NCBI GenBank assembly: GCA_031261445.1
Contig: JAISJQ010000002.1
Location: forward strand, 1 to 64,000
Reading direction: 5' to 3'
Origin: Oscillospiraceae bacterium
GTDB taxonomy: Bacteria > Bacillota > Clostridia > Oscillospirales > Acutalibacteraceae
Length of the DNA: 64,000 bases
Shown: positions 8,861 to 17,249 of the stretch, piece by piece
How the letters are laid out: each line of letters begins with the position of its first letter
Numbering within the stretch: the stretch's first letter is position 1
Made by a program: the position numbers and the translations under genes
Notes under the pieces: model-generated
Seen by the model: only the letters and a program-made list of their open reading frames with translations
What the model was told of the DNA's origin: nothing
Databases searched by the model: none

Positions 8861-8950
8861 GGGAATCCGCTCCTTACACTTGATACAAAATAAGACAGCT
8901 AAACGGCGCACAAAACCAGAGGACGCGCGCCCTTGCTGTCCCACAGGCGT

Positions 8951-8979
8951 ATTGTATTCTTTTTTGGCGCGTTTGTCAA
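8951..8979 (-). promoter_or_regulatory. Sigma-A promoter of glnN
   Basis: On the minus strand TTGACA (complement of 8974-8979) and TACAAT (complement of 8951-8956) are 17 bases apart, leaving a leader of about 85 bases with no riboswitch that I recognise. Confidence 0.85.
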
Positions 8980-9141
8980 GTGTGCACGCCCTGTTTTGGC
9001 GAAACGCACAAAGCGGGCGCATTCGTTCGCAGGAAAATCGGCACTATGCACGGCGTTGCCGTGCCGCTACGTCCCGCAAACGCAAGTCATCATCCCTAAA
9101 TATTATCCACAATGACATGCAGCTTTTAGGCAATGCGCCAA

Positions 9142-9158
9142 TTGTGCAATACGCACAA
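9142..9158 (+). promoter_or_regulatory. Operator-like inverted repeat upstream of gltB1
   Basis: TTGTGC-N5-GCACAA (9142-9147, 9153-9158) is a perfect dyad ending 9 bases before the -35 box, where an activator would bind. Which regulator uses it is unknown. The rest of the 377-base gap between glnN and gltB1 contains only the two promoters and a GCACGGCGTTGCCGTGC hairpin near 9047-9063. Confidence 0.4.
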
Positions 9159-9167
9159 AGCATTTGC

Positions 9168-9197
9168 TTGACAGCGGGGTTTTCTTTCGTTTATAAT
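9168..9197 (+). promoter_or_regulatory. Sigma-A promoter of the glutamate synthase operon
   Basis: TTGACA (9168-9173) and TATAAT (9192-9197) are both perfect consensus, with an 18-base spacer. Confidence 0.88.
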
Positions 9198-9237
9198 ACT
9201 ATTTATCGAAACAGGGCGAGTGCAAAGGAGCAACTCT

Positions 9238-10341
9238 ATGATACTGGATCAACCAAAATTCCTTGAGGGCATCGACGGGCGCATTCCCGCTGGCTGTGCC
9301 ATCTCCGCATTCATCAATCGCGATGGCTCGCGCACGCCGGGCGATTTGATTTGCAGCTCCATCAAAGTTATGCATGAGCGCAGCAACGGGCTGGGCGGCG
9401 GCTTTGCGGGCTATGGCATCTACCCGGAATACAAAGACCTGTTCGCCTTCCACGTGTTCTACATGGACCCCCGCGCCAAGGACACGCTGGAGGACTACCT
9501 TGAGCGCAACTACGACATCATCCAGCTCTCCAAAATCCCCACGCGCACCCACAAGAACATCACCGATCCGCCGCTGATTTGGCGCTATTTCGTCACGCCC
9601 CTGCCCACACGTCTGGCCGCGAGCCAAAAGAGCGAGGACGAGTTCGTTGCCCACGCCGTCACGTTCATCAATACTAAGATCGACGGCGCGTATCTGTTTA
9701 GCTCCGGCAAAAACATGGGCGTTTTCAAGGCCATGGGCTATCCAGAGGACGTGGGCGCGTTCTACCGTCTGGAGGAGTACGCGGGCTATGCCTGGACGAG
9801 CCACGGGCGCTACCCGACCAACACTCCCGGCTGGTGGGGCGGCGCACACCCCTTCGCCATGCTGGACTGGTCGGTGGTGCACAATGGCGAAATCAGCAGC
9901 TACGATGCCAACCGCCGCTACATCGAGATGTTCGACTACGACTGCACCTTGCAGACGGACACGGAGGTCATCACCTACCTCTTTGATTACCTCTGCCGCC
10001 GGCAGGGGCTGACGCTCAAAGAGGCCGCCAGCGTAGTCGCCGCACCGTTCTGGGATGTGATTGGCAAGACCTATGACTACGAAAAGCGCGAAGTGCTGGA
10101 GTATTTGCGTCACGCGTATTCCAGTCTTCTGGTCACCGGGCCGTTCTCCATCATCTTGGGCTACAGCGGCGGGCTGATGGCCTTGAACGACAGGCTGAAG
10201 CTGCGCTCCATGGTCGTGGGCGAAAAGGGCAACACGGTGTACATCGCCAGCGAGGAGTGCGCCATCCGCGCGATTGCGCCAGAGCTTGATAAACTCTGGT
10301 CGCCCGATGGCGGCGAGCCCGTAATCGTAGAACTTTACTAG
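9238..10341 (+). CDS. Glutamate synthase, class II glutamine amidotransferase subunit (archaeal-type GltB1)
   Basis: The 367-residue protein is the glutaminase half of a split glutamate synthase: it releases ammonia from glutamine for the synthase subunit encoded downstream. IPAGCAISAFINRDG carries the presumed nucleophile C20; class II amidotransferases use an N-terminal cysteine, so either the first 19 residues are removed or this family works with an extension. HGRYPTN, GWWGGAHPF and VVHNGEISS are the glutamine-binding and oxyanion segments. The ATG at 9238 has AAAGGAG 9 bases upstream; a GTG 18 bases earlier overlaps that site and is less likely. The stop TAG is the first part of a repeat arm. 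Confidence 0.9.
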   Translation: MILDQPKFLEGIDGRIPAGCAISAFINRDGSRTPGDLICSSIKVMHERSNGLGGGFAGYGIYPEYKDLFAFHVFYMDPRAKDTLEDYLERNYDIIQLSKIPTRTHKNITDPPLIWRYFVTPLPTRLAASQKSEDEFVAHAVTFINTKIDGAYLFSSGKNMGVFKAMGYPEDVGAFYRLEEYAGYAWTSHGRYPTNTPGWWGGAHPFAMLDWSVVHNGEISSYDANRRYIEMFDYDCTLQTDTEVITYLFDYLCRRQGLTLKEAASVVAAPFWDVIGKTYDYEKREVLEYLRHAYSSLLVTGPFSIILGYSGGLMALNDRLKLRSMVVGEKGNTVYIASEECAIRAIAPELDKLWSPDGGEPVIVELY

Positions 10342-10771
10342 TGAATAACGGAGGTGAATAGTGAATAACGGAGGTGTCACTATGCCGGAGAGCATACTAA
10401 AAACGAAGAGCAAAGCCTTTGCGATTCGCATCGTTCACTTGTACAAATATCTACAAAAAGAAAAACAGGAGTATGTGCTCTCAAAGCAGATACTGCGTTC
10501 TGGCACGAGCATTGGCGCGAATGTGCACGAAGCACTCTTTGGCCAAAGCAAAAAAGATTTCATTTCGAAAATGCAAATCGCACTAAAAGAGGCCAGCGAA
10601 ACAGAGTATTGGTTGAGTATTTTAACGCAGACAGATTACATTGAAACCCGCCTAAGTGTCTCGTTGATGGACGATTGCCAAGAGCTTGCAAAGATGTTGC
10701 ACGCAACAGTCAAAACAGCAAAAGATAATGAATAGACAACTATTCACTATTCTCTATTCACTATTCACTAG
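10338..10771 (+). mobile_element. Putative S23-carrying inverted-repeat element inside the glt operon
   Basis: A left arm with two copies of GTGAATAACGGAGGTG (10341-10356 and 10361-10376) and a right arm built of TATTCACTATTC repeats (10733-10771) enclose only the four-helix-bundle gene. The ends are a perfect 10-bp inverted repeat, CTAGTGAATA (10338-10347) and TATTCACTAG (10762-10771). The left end includes the gltB1 stop codon and the right arm includes the S23 stop codon. S23 proteins are known from intervening sequences in 23S rRNA genes, where the ORF is also flanked by complementary arms. Mobility is inferred; no transposase is present. Confidence 0.5.
10382..10735 (+). CDS. Four-helix bundle protein, S23 (23S rRNA intervening-sequence protein) family
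   Basis: The 117-residue protein begins MPESILKTKSKAFAIRIVHL and contains the family core SKQILRSGTSIGANVHEA, then SKKDFISKMQIALKEASETE and YWLSIL. These are the recognisable motifs of the S23/Avd-like four-helix bundle family, small basic helical proteins thought to bind nucleic acid. No enzymatic function is known. GGAGGT (10370-10375) sits 6 bases before the ATG and is itself part of the repeated arm. It is clearly more AT-rich than its neighbours and splits an otherwise metabolic operon, which suggests a recent arrival. It has no link to glutamate synthesis that I can see. Confidence 0.88.
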   Translation: MPESILKTKSKAFAIRIVHLYKYLQKEKQEYVLSKQILRSGTSIGANVHEALFGQSKKDFISKMQIALKEASETEYWLSILTQTDYIETRLSVSLMDDCQELAKMLHATVKTAKDNE

Positions 10772-10777
10772 GAGAAA

Positions 10778-12343
10778 ATGATGCACGACTACATATATCC
10801 CGACCACGAGGTGGTGCGCGACTACGACAAGTGCATTGCCTGCCGCGCTTGTGAGCGGCAGTGCGCCAACAACGTGCATGTGCACAAATTGGTCAGCGCA
10901 CGCACGGGGCATCCCCTGCCTGCGTCCATCACCGACGAGGAGACCGTCGGCAAGATGACGGTGATCAACGAGAACTGCGTCAATTGTCACCGTTGCGTGG
11001 CGATTTGCCCCACGCACGCGCTGAAAATTGTGCGCTCTGGTGATGCATTCAAGCACAACGCCAACTGGCAACGCTGGATCATCAACGAGGCCATCCGTCA
11101 GGCGGGCAGCGGCGCGGTGCTGCTCTCCTCCATGGGCACGCCTGAGCCCTACCCCGTCTACTGGGACAAAATTCTCATCAACGCGTCACAAGTGACCAAC
11201 CCGTCCATCGATCCTCTGCGCGAGCCGATGGAAGTGCGCACGCGCTTGGGCGCAATCCCTGCTGACAAACCCACGCGCGATGAACAAGGGCGTTTGAAAA
11301 CAACGCTCCCCCCAGGCCTCAATCTAAGCGTGCCCATCCTGTTCTCCGCAATGAGCTACGGGTCGATTAGCTACAACGCGCACGCCTCGTTGGCACGCGC
11401 GGCCGAGCAGTTGGGCATCTACTACAACACGGGCGAGGGCGGCTTACACACGGATTTTGTGCCCTACCACAAAAACACCATCGTGCAAGTAGCCAGCGGC
11501 CGCTTTGGCGTGCATCAGGGCTATTTGGACCTGGGCGCGGCGATTGAAATCAAGATGGGACAGGGCGCGAAGCCGGGCATCGGCGGACACCTGCCGGGCA
11601 AAAAAATCGTGGAGGACATCTCCCGCACGCGCATGATTCCCGAAGGCACGGACGCCATCAGCCCCGCGCCACACCACGACATCTACAGCATCGAGGATCT
11701 GCGCCAGCTGGTGTTCTCGCTAAAAGAGGCCACGCGCTACAAAAAGCCCGTGATTGTGAAAATCGCCGCCGTGCACAACATCGCGGCCATCGCGTCGGGC
11801 ATCGCGCGTTCGGGCGCGGACATCATCGCCATCGACGGCTTCCGCGGCGGCACAGGCGCAGCCCCCACGCGCATCCGCAACAGCGTGGGCATCCCCATTG
11901 AGCTGGCACTCGCGGCGGTGGATAGCCGCCTGCGCGATGAGGGCATCCGCCACCAGGTGAGCCTGATTGCCGGGGGCTCAATCCGCAACAGCGCGGATGT
12001 GGTGAAGGCAGTCGCCTTGGGCGCGGACGCCGTGTATATTGCCACGGGGGCACTGCTGGCGCTGGGCTGTCACCTGTGCCGCACCTGCCACACGGGCAAG
12101 TGCAACTGGGGCATCGCCACGCAGAGCCCAGAGCTGGTCAAGCGGCTGAATCCAGAAATCGGCGCGGCGCGGCTGGTGAATCTGGTGACGGCGTGGGAGC
12201 GCGAAATCAAGGAGATGATGGGCGGCATGGGCATCAACGCCATCGAGGCACTGCGCGGTAACCGCGCCATGCTACGCGGCGTTGGGCTGACCGACCGCGA
12301 GCTGGGCATTCTGGGCATCAAGCACGCCGGGGAATCAATGTGA
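10778..12343 (+). CDS. Glutamate synthase FMN/Fe-S subunit (archaeal-type GltB2)
   Basis: The 521-residue protein carries out the reductive transfer of ammonia onto 2-oxoglutarate. An N-terminal 2x[4Fe-4S] ferredoxin domain (C19, C22, C25, C29; C67, C70, C73, C77) precedes the FMN-binding TIM barrel. The barrel shows LFSAMSYGSISYNAH, NTGEGGLHTDF, QGAKPGIGGHLPG, KPVIVKIAAVHN, GFRGGTGAAP and LIAGGSIRNSADVVKA. The cluster ligands CHLCRTCHTGKC near residue 431 correspond to the 3Fe-4S site of GltB. Alone it lacks glutaminase and GXGXG domains, which are encoded at 9238 and 17246. AGGAGA precedes the ATG pair. Electrons probably come from the Fe-S and FAD proteins encoded further down. Confidence 0.93.
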   Translation: MMHDYIYPDHEVVRDYDKCIACRACERQCANNVHVHKLVSARTGHPLPASITDEETVGKMTVINENCVNCHRCVAICPTHALKIVRSGDAFKHNANWQRWIINEAIRQAGSGAVLLSSMGTPEPYPVYWDKILINASQVTNPSIDPLREPMEVRTRLGAIPADKPTRDEQGRLKTTLPPGLNLSVPILFSAMSYGSISYNAHASLARAAEQLGIYYNTGEGGLHTDFVPYHKNTIVQVASGRFGVHQGYLDLGAAIEIKMGQGAKPGIGGHLPGKKIVEDISRTRMIPEGTDAISPAPHHDIYSIEDLRQLVFSLKEATRYKKPVIVKIAAVHNIAAIASGIARSGADIIAIDGFRGGTGAAPTRIRNSVGIPIELALAAVDSRLRDEGIRHQVSLIAGGSIRNSADVVKAVALGADAVYIATGALLALGCHLCRTCHTGKCNWGIATQSPELVKRLNPEIGAARLVNLVTAWEREIKEMMGGMGINAIEALRGNRAMLRGVGLTDRELGILGIKHAGESM

Positions 12344-12346
12344 TTA

Positions 12347-12441
12347 TCTAGATGCTAGATGTTAGAGACTAGAGGCTAGATTTTTCTACATAACCATCCC
12401 GCGCAGAGCTAGCGTCTAGCATCTAACATCGAGCATCTAGA
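12347..12441 (+). repeat. Empty inverted-repeat element with TAGATGCTAGATG arms
   Basis: The left arm (12347-12380, TCTAGATGCTAGATGTTAGA...) and right arm (12408-12441, ...CATCGAGCATCTAGA) are imperfect complements around a 27-base core with no coding capacity. It begins 3 bases after the gltB2 stop codon and precedes the lipoprotein pair. The layout is that of the S23 element without its gene. Confidence 0.6.
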
Positions 12442-12487
12442 ATGGCAGGTTGCCAAGCCTACATAGATTAGAAATGAGGTAGTTGAG

Positions 12488-14023
12488 ATGAAAAAGTACA
12501 TTGCGGCTTTGCTGGTGTTGGCGATGTTGGTGCTGGGGGCGTGCGAGACTGTCTCGCCTGTTGATGAGGCGACAACGGGCGAAACAACGACGATAACCCT
12601 CACTGCACCCATGAAACCCATACAGGGCGGGGAGATGCTCTATACTTTCCAGAGCTCAAAAAAGTCTTCTCATTACGTAGGGCTGATAGATGCCAACGGC
12701 AAGCTGGTCGCCAAACCGCAGTATGAAAAGGCTGACTACATCCGTGACGATAATGGTCGCATCACGGGACTTCTGGCGCAACACAATGGGAAGGTTACGG
12801 TGTATAATCTGGATGGCAGTATCCGCACTTCGATAGACGGGTACGTAGCAGTCGGTAATCCTGAACGCTGGCAGGGCGGCCAATGTTTTGTCATCAACAA
12901 AGTTCCTTATGAAGCCGAGCACACACTTTGCGAGGGTTTGTATGATTTGAAAGCAAATAAGTTTCTCTATGAGATGAAAAAAGGCAACTCCTTTATCTTT
13001 ATTTTTGCGGAAACGAAAAAGAGCTATGTGCTTATTACCCACAACAACGCACAATACCTCTTTAACCCGGTGGACGGAAGTTCGCAAGAATTGCCAAACA
13101 AGCTAGGGCGCTTTGAACATTATGACCCAGTCTTGGGCTTCTATGAAGTACATAAGGATGATAACGTTACCCACTATGATCTTAATTTTAATTCTATCGA
13201 ACCATTCGAAAAATGGATGGAAGAACGAACACCCCAATACAGATTCCAGTGCAATGAAGCCGGGGACGATTATAGTTTTTCAAAGAGCGATGGAACGATC
13301 TGGCCAGAAAAATACTCTTTCGTCGAAGGGTTTGGCGAGCTGTTCATAACGGGTACGCCAGAGGAGCAAAACCGTCTCTTGCTCGACCAAAATCTCAAGG
13401 TGCTGGAAACCGAGGAAAATGGACGGCTTTTTGTGCCAGTGACGAACTTAACTGATGAGAGTGGTTACCCTGATTATTTTCTTATCGTTCTTGGGGAAAA
13501 TGGACAAGTAAAAAAAGCCTATACCCCAGAGGGCAAAGAATTTACCAAAAATGGAACTTGGGTTGCCTATGTCGCCGCTAAATACCGATTGTGGAAACAA
13601 ACATACGGCGTAGACATAGTGTTTCAGCATAAAAATGGCCAATGGAAAGCGGTAGATTTAGCACTGTTTCGCCCAGATTACGTTGATGTCGATGGAGAGC
13701 ACCCTCTGGAAAGCACAATAGCAGAGCCCTACGTAGTTTGCGATGATTACGTGCTTGTTTGGTCTGGTACTAGAATTTTAGGGGATACACCAGAAATCCT
13801 AAGCGAGCTATTTGCAGTAGATTGGAACGGAAAACGAACAGACAACGCACCATTGCTCCCCTACTGCAAAACAGCATTACCTACCCTCGCCAGCGCTGGC
13901 GAACGTGCCCTCCCCACCGCAGGCGAGCAAGGCCCGAACTACTACTGGATTGAGCAGGACGGCAAGCGGGGCTATGTCAACACGGACGGCCAGTGGCTGT
14001 TTGTGGATGAAACTGGATTATAG
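12488..14023 (+). CDS. WG-repeat lipoprotein, copy 1
   Basis: The 511-residue protein starts with a type II signal peptide and lipobox LVLGAC (C19), so it should be anchored to the outside of the membrane. The mature part holds WG-type beta repeats, seen as GLIDANGKLVAKPQYEKADY, GLYDLKANKFLYEM and the terminal KRGYVNTDGQWLFVDETG. The repeats suggest a beta-propeller-like binding surface; the ligand is unknown. It is a tandem paralogue of the next gene and is relatively AT-rich. It sits inside the glutamate synthase operon, so it may be co-transcribed, but no functional link can be claimed. GAGGTAG precedes the ATG. Confidence 0.75.
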   Translation: MKKYIAALLVLAMLVLGACETVSPVDEATTGETTTITLTAPMKPIQGGEMLYTFQSSKKSSHYVGLIDANGKLVAKPQYEKADYIRDDNGRITGLLAQHNGKVTVYNLDGSIRTSIDGYVAVGNPERWQGGQCFVINKVPYEAEHTLCEGLYDLKANKFLYEMKKGNSFIFIFAETKKSYVLITHNNAQYLFNPVDGSSQELPNKLGRFEHYDPVLGFYEVHKDDNVTHYDLNFNSIEPFEKWMEERTPQYRFQCNEAGDDYSFSKSDGTIWPEKYSFVEGFGELFITGTPEEQNRLLLDQNLKVLETEENGRLFVPVTNLTDESGYPDYFLIVLGENGQVKKAYTPEGKEFTKNGTWVAYVAAKYRLWKQTYGVDIVFQHKNGQWKAVDLALFRPDYVDVDGEHPLESTIAEPYVVCDDYVLVWSGTRILGDTPEILSELFAVDWNGKRTDNAPLLPYCKTALPTLASAGERALPTAGEQGPNYYWIEQDGKRGYVNTDGQWLFVDETGL

Positions 14024-14061
14024 GAGCAACACTAATCAACTTAGGAAATGAGGTAGCTTGG

Positions 14062-15579
14062 ATGAAGAAGTACATGGCGGCTTTGCTGGTTTTTTGTCTG
14101 TTGGTGCTGGGGGCTTGCGAGACGGTTACGCCTGTGGATGAGCTCACCGATGCGCCCTACGTCACGCGTGTGTATGCGACGAATCCGCCGTGGCCCAAAA
14201 AGCCTGCGCCGATGGAACCTGTGCAGGTGGGGCAGATGCTGTACACGTTTGAGGGCTCTAAGCCTTACAAGCATGAGTGGGGTCAAGAGGGTGTGGGTGA
14301 ATACCCCGTTTTCTATTTGGGGTTGGTTGACCAAGACGGCAAGCTGGTCGCCAAGCCGCAATATGAAACGGTGGAGTATACCCACGACACAGATGGTCGC
14401 ATTGCTGGGTTGATCGCGATACGCGGTGACGAAATCACCCGCTATCAGCTGGACGGCACGAGCCAGAAATTGAAGATCAAGGGCTATAGCTACAGTGAGC
14501 ATGGCCATTACGCAGTAATCAACAAATACGCCTACGACAGCGATACGGCAGACCAGAAACTCTGTGAGGGCTTGTATGACTTGGATAAAGAGCAGTTTGT
14601 GTTTGAGATGCAAGACGAGCAACGCATTCGTAGCTGGGGTGGCGAAACCGCGATAGTCGAAACCCCAGACGGGCAAGTTTTTTACGATTTTGCCCAAGGT
14701 ACGCAAATTGAAATACCGCAAGAAATAGGGCTGGTGCAGAGCTATAACCCAGAGACGGGGTTGTTTGGTGTGTACAAAAAAGGAGAGCGAGACGCTTATT
14801 ATAATCGTGATTTCAAACTAGTTGAATACATTAGCGACCGGCAAATATATTCTCCTTTCAGCGGTCGCGAGTATGCAATCATGTACGATTATAATAGCGG
14901 AAACCCAGTGTACCACATTGTCAACCGCAAGGGCGAGGTTCTTTATACAAATGACCAGATTGAGCGACTTGGCGATTTATTCGTCATCGGCAACAGCCAA
15001 AAACTTCTTGATAATCAACTACACGAGCTTGCCCCTACAAAGGACGGCAAGCGTTTAATCGCCTTATATCCGACCATTGGCTATGATTATTCTGGTTTTC
15101 TACTTTTGGATAAAAAGTTGAACGTTACGAAGTCCTTTGGCTTGGACGGAAAGCCAATCACGCAAGATGGCGTTTGGCGAAATTACAACGAAAATACCGT
15201 GTGTAAACTGAAAGACGGCAAGTGGACAGTTTTGGACTTAGCGCAGTTTGTTCCCAAAATTGCGCCCAAAGACATGCCAATGCAAGACGGAATTGCTTTC
15301 GCCCGTGATCTCCATTTGAGCGAGAAGTACATCATTCTTTCGACTGGCGTGGGCGTTGAGACGGATATTCCAGGCATACTCTTGGAAATTTTCGCAGTCG
15401 ATTGGAACGGAAAACGAACGGAAAACGCGCCCTTGCTCCCCCACTACAAAAAAGCAAAAAAATTCCTCCCCACCGCTGGCGAACAAGGCCCGAACTACTA
15501 CTGGATTGAGCAGGAGGGCAAGCGGGGCTATGTCAACACGGATGGCCAGTGGCTGTTCGTGGATGAAACTGGATTATAG
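14062..15579 (+). CDS. WG-repeat lipoprotein, copy 2
   Basis: The 505-residue paralogue of the preceding gene has the same signal peptide and lipobox (LVLGAC, C19), the same GLVDQDGKLVAKPQYETVEY repeat, IFAVDWNGKRTENAPLLP and an almost identical C-terminus. The middle of the two proteins has diverged far more than the ends. The duplicated DNA includes the stop codon and the GGAGCAACAC that serves as ribosome-binding site of the following Fe-S gene. It is probably a surface protein; function unknown. Confidence 0.75.
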   Translation: MKKYMAALLVFCLLVLGACETVTPVDELTDAPYVTRVYATNPPWPKKPAPMEPVQVGQMLYTFEGSKPYKHEWGQEGVGEYPVFYLGLVDQDGKLVAKPQYETVEYTHDTDGRIAGLIAIRGDEITRYQLDGTSQKLKIKGYSYSEHGHYAVINKYAYDSDTADQKLCEGLYDLDKEQFVFEMQDEQRIRSWGGETAIVETPDGQVFYDFAQGTQIEIPQEIGLVQSYNPETGLFGVYKKGERDAYYNRDFKLVEYISDRQIYSPFSGREYAIMYDYNSGNPVYHIVNRKGEVLYTNDQIERLGDLFVIGNSQKLLDNQLHELAPTKDGKRLIALYPTIGYDYSGFLLLDKKLNVTKSFGLDGKPITQDGVWRNYNENTVCKLKDGKWTVLDLAQFVPKIAPKDMPMQDGIAFARDLHLSEKYIILSTGVGVETDIPGILLEIFAVDWNGKRTENAPLLPHYKKAKKFLPTAGEQGPNYYWIEQEGKRGYVNTDGQWLFVDETGL

Positions 15580-15588
15580 GAGCAACAC

Positions 15589-16038
15589 ATGAAACGAATC
15601 ACCGTGCACGAGGAGTGGTGCTTGGGCTGCCACTTGTGCGAGTACTACTGCGCCTTCGCAAACAGCGGCGGGGACGACATGGCCGACGCCTTGCGCGGGG
15701 TCGCCATCCGTCCGCGCATCGCCGTGGAGGATGCCGAAAACGATGTGCATTTTGCCGTCAGCTGTCGCCACTGCGCCACGCCACGCTGCGCCGAGGGCTG
15801 CATCACGGGGGCGCTATCCGTGGTGGACGGCGTGATACGGCTGGATGCGGACAAGTGTGTGGGCTGCTACACCTGCATCCTGCTGTGCCCTTACGGCTGC
15901 ATCACGCCCAGCGAGGGTAAGCCGATCCAGAAGTGCGAGCTGTGCCTGAACAACAGCGCGGGTGCGCCGCTGTGTGTCCAGAAATGTCCCAACCGCGCCA
16001 TTGTGTTGGAGGAAGGAGCTGTGCCATGCGCATTGTGA
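15589..16038 (+). CDS. Polyferredoxin-like 4Fe-4S protein of the glutamate synthase cluster
   Basis: The 149-residue protein resembles HycB/CooF-type electron carriers. Its cysteine groups are CLGCHLCEYYC near the start, CRHCATPRCAEGC in the middle, CVGCYTCILLCPYGC and a last set CELCLNN...CVQKCP, enough for four clusters. It most likely passes electrons between the FAD oxidoreductase (overlapping next gene) and the FMN subunit. AGGAGCAACAC precedes the ATG. Its end overlaps the next gene by 13 bases, indicating translational coupling. Confidence 0.9.
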   Translation: MKRITVHEEWCLGCHLCEYYCAFANSGGDDMADALRGVAIRPRIAVEDAENDVHFAVSCRHCATPRCAEGCITGALSVVDGVIRLDADKCVGCYTCILLCPYGCITPSEGKPIQKCELCLNNSAGAPLCVQKCPNRAIVLEEGAVPCAL

Positions 16039-17249
16039 TTGTGGGCAATTCCACGGCGGCGGTGGGTGCGATTGAGGGCATCCGCTTGTTTGACCAGAAG
16101 AGCGAAATCATTGTGATTGCCAACGAAGAGGCACACACCTATTCCCGGCCGCTCATTAGCTACTTGCTGGAGGGCAAAACGGACTTACAGCGCATGAAGT
16201 ACCGCCCGGACGACTTCTATGAGCGCCACAACGTCACCGCGCTTTTGGGGCAGACGGTCACAGCGGTGGACGCAGGGGCGCATGAGCTGACCTTGGCGGC
16301 AGGCGGCAAAGTGCCCTACGACAAACTGGTCTGGGCGGCGGGCTCGCGCCCGTTCATTCCGCCCGTGCAGGGCTTGGACAGCGCACCCTACTATACCTTC
16401 CAGTCGCTGGCGGACGCGGAAAAACTCGCCTCGGCCCTCTCCCCCGATTCTCGCGTGCTGATCATCGGCGCGGGGCTCATTGGTCTGAAATGCGCCGAGG
16501 GCATCGCCGGGCGTTGTGCGCGCATCACCATCGCAGACATTGCGCCGCGCATTTTACCCAGCATCCTTGACGAAGAAGGCGCGGCACTGGTGCAGGCGCA
16601 CGCAGAAAAACACGGCATCCGCTTCCATCTGGGCAACGCGGTGCAGTCCGTGGACGGCAACACCGCACGTTTGGCCGACGGCACGGCGCTCGACTACGAC
16701 ATCCTCGTGGTCGCCTCTGGGGTCAAGCCCAACCTTGAACCCCTCACGGCCATCGGCGCAAAAGCCGGGCGCGGCATCTTGACGGATGCGAACGGCCTGA
16801 CCTCTCTGCCGGACATCTACGCCGCGGGCGATGTGGCCGAAAGTCTGGACATCACCGACGGGCTCTCGCGCATTCTGGCGATTCTGCCGGGGGCATACCA
16901 GCAGGGCAAGGCGGCGGGCAAAGCCATCGCGGGCTTCCCCGTGCCGTTCGACGAGGCCATGCCCGTGAACAGTCTGGGGCTCTTTGGTCTGCACATGGGC
17001 ACGGCCGGTGTGGCGAAAGGCGAATCCACCGTGACGCAGACCGACGCGGACTACCGCCGCTTCTTCTTTGCGGACGGCAAGTTGGTGGGCTTCATCCTCA
17101 TCGGCGACCTGCACCGCGCGGGGATTTACACGGCACTGGTACGGGCGAAAATTCCGCTGGACACCGTACAGTTCGACCCCCAAAAGCCGGCTCTGGCGGC
17201 TTTTGCCCCGGCGGCTCGCCAAAAAATGATCAACGGAGAAAACGCATGA
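16026..17249 (+). CDS. NAD(P)H-dependent FAD oxidoreductase of the glutamate synthase cluster
   Basis: The 407-residue pyridine-nucleotide-disulfide-type oxidoreductase (NirB/rubredoxin-reductase-like) has an N-terminal FAD motif IVIVGNSTAAVGAIEG, the central NAD(P)-binding VLIIGAGLIGLKCAEG and the second FAD motif LTSLPDIYAAGDVAES. No redox-active CxxC pair is visible. It probably oxidises NAD(P)H and feeds electrons through the Fe-S protein to the synthase, in place of the GltD beta subunit of bacterial GOGAT. The ATG at 16026 has GGAGGAAGGAG upstream and overlaps the ferredoxin gene; the 3' end overlaps the next start (ATGA). Confidence 0.9.
   Translation: MRIVIVGNSTAAVGAIEGIRLFDQKSEIIVIANEEAHTYSRPLISYLLEGKTDLQRMKYRPDDFYERHNVTALLGQTVTAVDAGAHELTLAAGGKVPYDKLVWAAGSRPFIPPVQGLDSAPYYTFQSLADAEKLASALSPDSRVLIIGAGLIGLKCAEGIAGRCARITIADIAPRILPSILDEEGAALVQAHAEKHGIRFHLGNAVQSVDGNTARLADGTALDYDILVVASGVKPNLEPLTAIGAKAGRGILTDANGLTSLPDIYAAGDVAESLDITDGLSRILAILPGAYQQGKAAGKAIAGFPVPFDEAMPVNSLGLFGLHMGTAGVAKGESTVTQTDADYRRFFFADGKLVGFILIGDLHRAGIYTALVRAKIPLDTVQFDPQKPALAAFAPAARQKMINGENA

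Noticed and set aside
8861..8950. Riboswitch in the glnN leader
   Set aside because: The 85-base leader has no glutamine-riboswitch or other known motif and no terminator hairpin.
9199..10431. 410-residue open frame opposite the glutamate synthase amidotransferase gene
   Set aside because: Antisense shadow without motifs; the plus-strand gene has promoter, ribosome-binding site and family motifs.
10382..10735. S23/Avd-like protein as part of a diversity-generating retroelement
   Set aside because: No reverse transcriptase and no template/variable repeat pair is seen in the window; the four-helix bundle alone is not enough.
9238..12343. Split gltB as a broken single-chain glutamate synthase
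   Set aside because: Each part is a complete domain with its own start, and the archaeal-type arrangement with separate genes is an established form.
12488..15579. The two lipoproteins as one frameshifted gene
   Set aside because: Each has its own signal peptide, ribosome-binding site, complete length and stop; they are tandem paralogues.
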